64,000 nt of DNA from Chloracidobacterium sp. (lineage in GTDB: Bacteria > Acidobacteriota > Blastocatellia > Pyrinomonadales > Pyrinomonadaceae): the NCBI GenBank assembly GCA_016712045.1, contig JADJRV010000001.1, positions 248,001 through 312,000 on the forward strand, in the 5' to 3' direction. A model generated the notes under the pieces. It was not told where the DNA came from and made no database searches. It worked only from the letters and a program-made list of their open reading frames with translations. The translations under genes were made by a program, and so were the position numbers. Position 1 is the first letter of the stretch. Every line of letters begins with the position of its first letter. Of this stretch, positions 62,223 through 64,000 are shown piece after piece.

Positions 62223-64000
62223 ATGATCGGTTCACAGATCAATCAATACAAGATCCTAGAAAGATCGGCTCGGGCGGACAAGGCGCGGTCTATAAGGCTC
62301 TCGACACCAAACTCAACCGCACTGCCGTCATAAAGGTGCTCCCGCCAGAACTGACACAAAAGACCGCCAATTTCCGACGGTTTGAGCGCGAAGCCCAGCT
62401 CTGCTCACAGCTCGACCACCCAAATATTTGCACGATCTATGATTTTCATAGCGCCGACGGCGTGTTTTACATCGCGATGCAGTATGTCGAGGGCAAAAAT
62501 GTCCGCCAGCTCGTCGCGGGCCGTCCGCTGGAGCTAAAAAGCGCTCTGTCGATCGCTATTCAGGTCACCGACGCCCTCGCCTACGCCCACTCAAAAAACA
62601 TCATCCACCGCGACATCAAAGCGGGCAATATAATGGTCTCAGAGTCGGGACAGGTCAAGATACTTGATTTCGGACTCGCCAAACTCCTCGAAGACGATCA
62701 TGCAAGTCAAAACGAGGGCCACGATCGCAACGAGATCACCGAGCTTGGCATCCCTTATGGAACGGCAACCTACGCCGCACCCGAACAAGCGAGAGGCGAG
62801 CGTGCAGATCACCGCTCGGATATTTTTTCGACAGGCGTTTTGATCTATGAAATGCTAACCGGCATCTGGGCGTTTCAGGGCAAGAATGTTGTCGATGTGC
62901 GGCACCAGGTGCTTTACGGCACGCCAAAACCGATGGCCGAACTGCGTAAAGAGCCATTGCCGCCGCAAATACAGCAGATCGTCGATAAGGCTCTCGCCAA
63001 GGATCCAAAAGACCGCTATCAAAAGATCGCCACAATGCGTGATGAACTGCGAGCCGTGCTGCAGCAGATCGCCGGGCTCGCAGTGATGCCGAGCGATACT
63101 TTTACGCCGGGTTATGCCGACGGCAGCACGGTCAAACGGGTTCTCAATTGGTTCACAGGCAAATCCGTACCCGAGGCGTCTTCGTCGGCGTCGTTTCCGT
63201 CACAAATATCGTCGTCTAGCCAACCGTCTTTTACCCCGGACATCTCGATGACCGCGACCGGCACCGAAAAGAAAAGCGTTGCGATCTTGCCGTTTCAAAA
63301 CCTAAGTCCGGACGCCCCATCGAGTTTTTACGAATTTGCATTGGCAGATTCCGTAATTACTGAGCTCGCACAGATTCGTTCGATCATAGTGCGGCCGAGC
63401 TCGGTCATCGCAAAATACCAGGGCAAAGAGGTCGATCCGCGTGAGGCGGGTAAGGAATTACGCGTTCATGCCGTGCTGTCGGCCGGGTTTATTCGTGCCG
63501 GTGACAAACTCCGCGTTACAGCCCAACTGCTCGATGTGCTGACAGGCGACATTCTCTGGAGCGACCGCATCGACGCCGAGGGCAGCGACATTCTCGCTCT
63601 GCAGGATGGCATCGCTCACCGCATCCTCGACGGCCTGCGGCTCGAACTCACCGACATCGAAGCCGAAAAACTAGGAAAACGCGCCACCGACAACGCCGAG
63701 GCATGGGAAGAATACCTTCGCGGCCGCGACAATTTTGGACGCTTTATTTTCCGCACGATCGACGCCGAGGATTGCGACGCCGCGATCGCTAATTTCAAAC
63801 GGGCGATCGAGCTCGACACTCATTTTGCACTCGCGTACAGCGGGCTTGGTGCATGTTACGCCAACCGCGTCTTTAAGGGGTTAGGCGAATCCGAAGATTA
63901 CACATACGCCGAGGCCGCATTTAGCAAAGCGTTTTTCTACGACCCTAACGTAGTCGAGGCCCGCGTGCTAATGGTCATGATCTACATGGCCCGTGGCGAA
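62223..64000 (+). CDS. Ser/Thr protein kinase with TolB/FlgO-like and TPR region, frame broken, 3' end outside window
   Basis: The frame runs off the window, and about 590 residues are visible. A PknB-type kinase domain has GSGGQGAVYKALD (Gly loop), VIKVLPPEL (Lys), IIHRDIKAGNIM, ILDFGLAKLLE and APEQARGERADHRSDIFS. A Ser-rich linker follows. Then SVAILPFQNLSPDAPSSFYE and DILWSDRIDAEGSDILALQD form a TolB/FlgO-like domain, with TPR units to the end (ELDTHFALAYSGLGACYANR). This kinase plus TPR design is common in Acidobacteria and related phyla. A one-base loss in the A3 run at 62260-62262 breaks the frame (GAAAGATC should be GAAAAGATC). Confidence 0.9.

Overview
The window reads as a stretch of chromosome from a member of the Acidobacteriota, most likely class Blastocatellia (Pyrinomonadaceae-like). 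This is inferred, not proven. The grounds are moderate to high GC, a Ser/Thr kinase fused to a TolB/FlgO-like and TPR region, the small Cys motif CPTC...FCLADGT, a methylmalonyl-CoA route, small stress proteins (YtxH, lmo0937-like, hemerythrin), and many dispersed fuzzy repeats. About 60 protein genes and two tRNA genes (Glu-TTC, Ala-CGC) are seen. No rRNA, CRISPR array or complete insertion sequence is visible.

Layout. 1-11.4 kb: a partial NTF2-like protein, then a long minus-strand run: comEC, a ComEA-like lipoprotein, ftsK, prfB with its programmed frameshift, lnt, and a secreted TPR protein. A structured RNA candidate lies at 9.3 kb. 11.5-21 kb: tRNA-Glu, a DUF1990 protein, polA, an M14 peptidase, an MFS transporter, tRNA-Ala, an EEP-family nuclease or phosphatase, and an ATP-grasp ligase. 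21-26 kb: a housekeeping cluster in a widely conserved order (site-2 protease, trpS, ArsC-like, DUF2237, scpA, scpB, RluB-like). 26-43 kb: acyl-CoA dehydrogenase, DinB, a meaB/epimerase fusion, a peptidyl-prolyl isomerase, mtnP, a PfkB kinase, fabI, LOG, cutA, an M48 peptidase, a broken 23S rRNA methyltransferase, and the methylmalonyl-CoA mutase large subunit. 42-49 kb: a PilT ATPase, then a stress cluster of very small membrane proteins, hemerythrin, a Crp/Fnr regulator, YtxH and a glycine-zipper protein. 49.4-53.7 kb: an accessory segment with a 21-bp minisatellite and a four-gene operon. 53.7-60.5 kb: an RND tripartite efflux operon. 60.7-64 kb: rhodanese, a ParDE toxin-antitoxin pair, a 2Fe-2S protein and the kinase.

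The most interesting segment is the minus-strand operon at 50855-53519. It holds a UmuD/LexA-type S24 peptidase, a single-TM protein with an alpha/beta domain, a CD-NTase-like nucleotidyltransferase, and an E2-like protein ending in an SEC-C zinc motif. It looks like a CBASS-type anti-phage system of the short, E2-only type, headed by a possible SOS-like switch. The effector-like protein and the S24 head gene match no CBASS component I can name.

Two whole-window patterns matter to any reader. First, at least fourteen genes, many of them essential, are broken by single-base shifts, mostly in homopolymers. Four more loci (ftsK, acyl-CoA dehydrogenase, meaB-epimerase, the rRNA methyltransferase) lack internal blocks of roughly 85 to 350 bases. 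This points to consensus or assembly error more than to gene decay. Second, the chromosome carries two kinds of dispersed repeat. One is a palindrome with a GCCCGCGCGTAAGCAAGGGC arm that supplies stop codons to neighbouring genes. The other is several families of fuzzy 7-12-base tandem or inverted repeats at gene borders and even inside genes.
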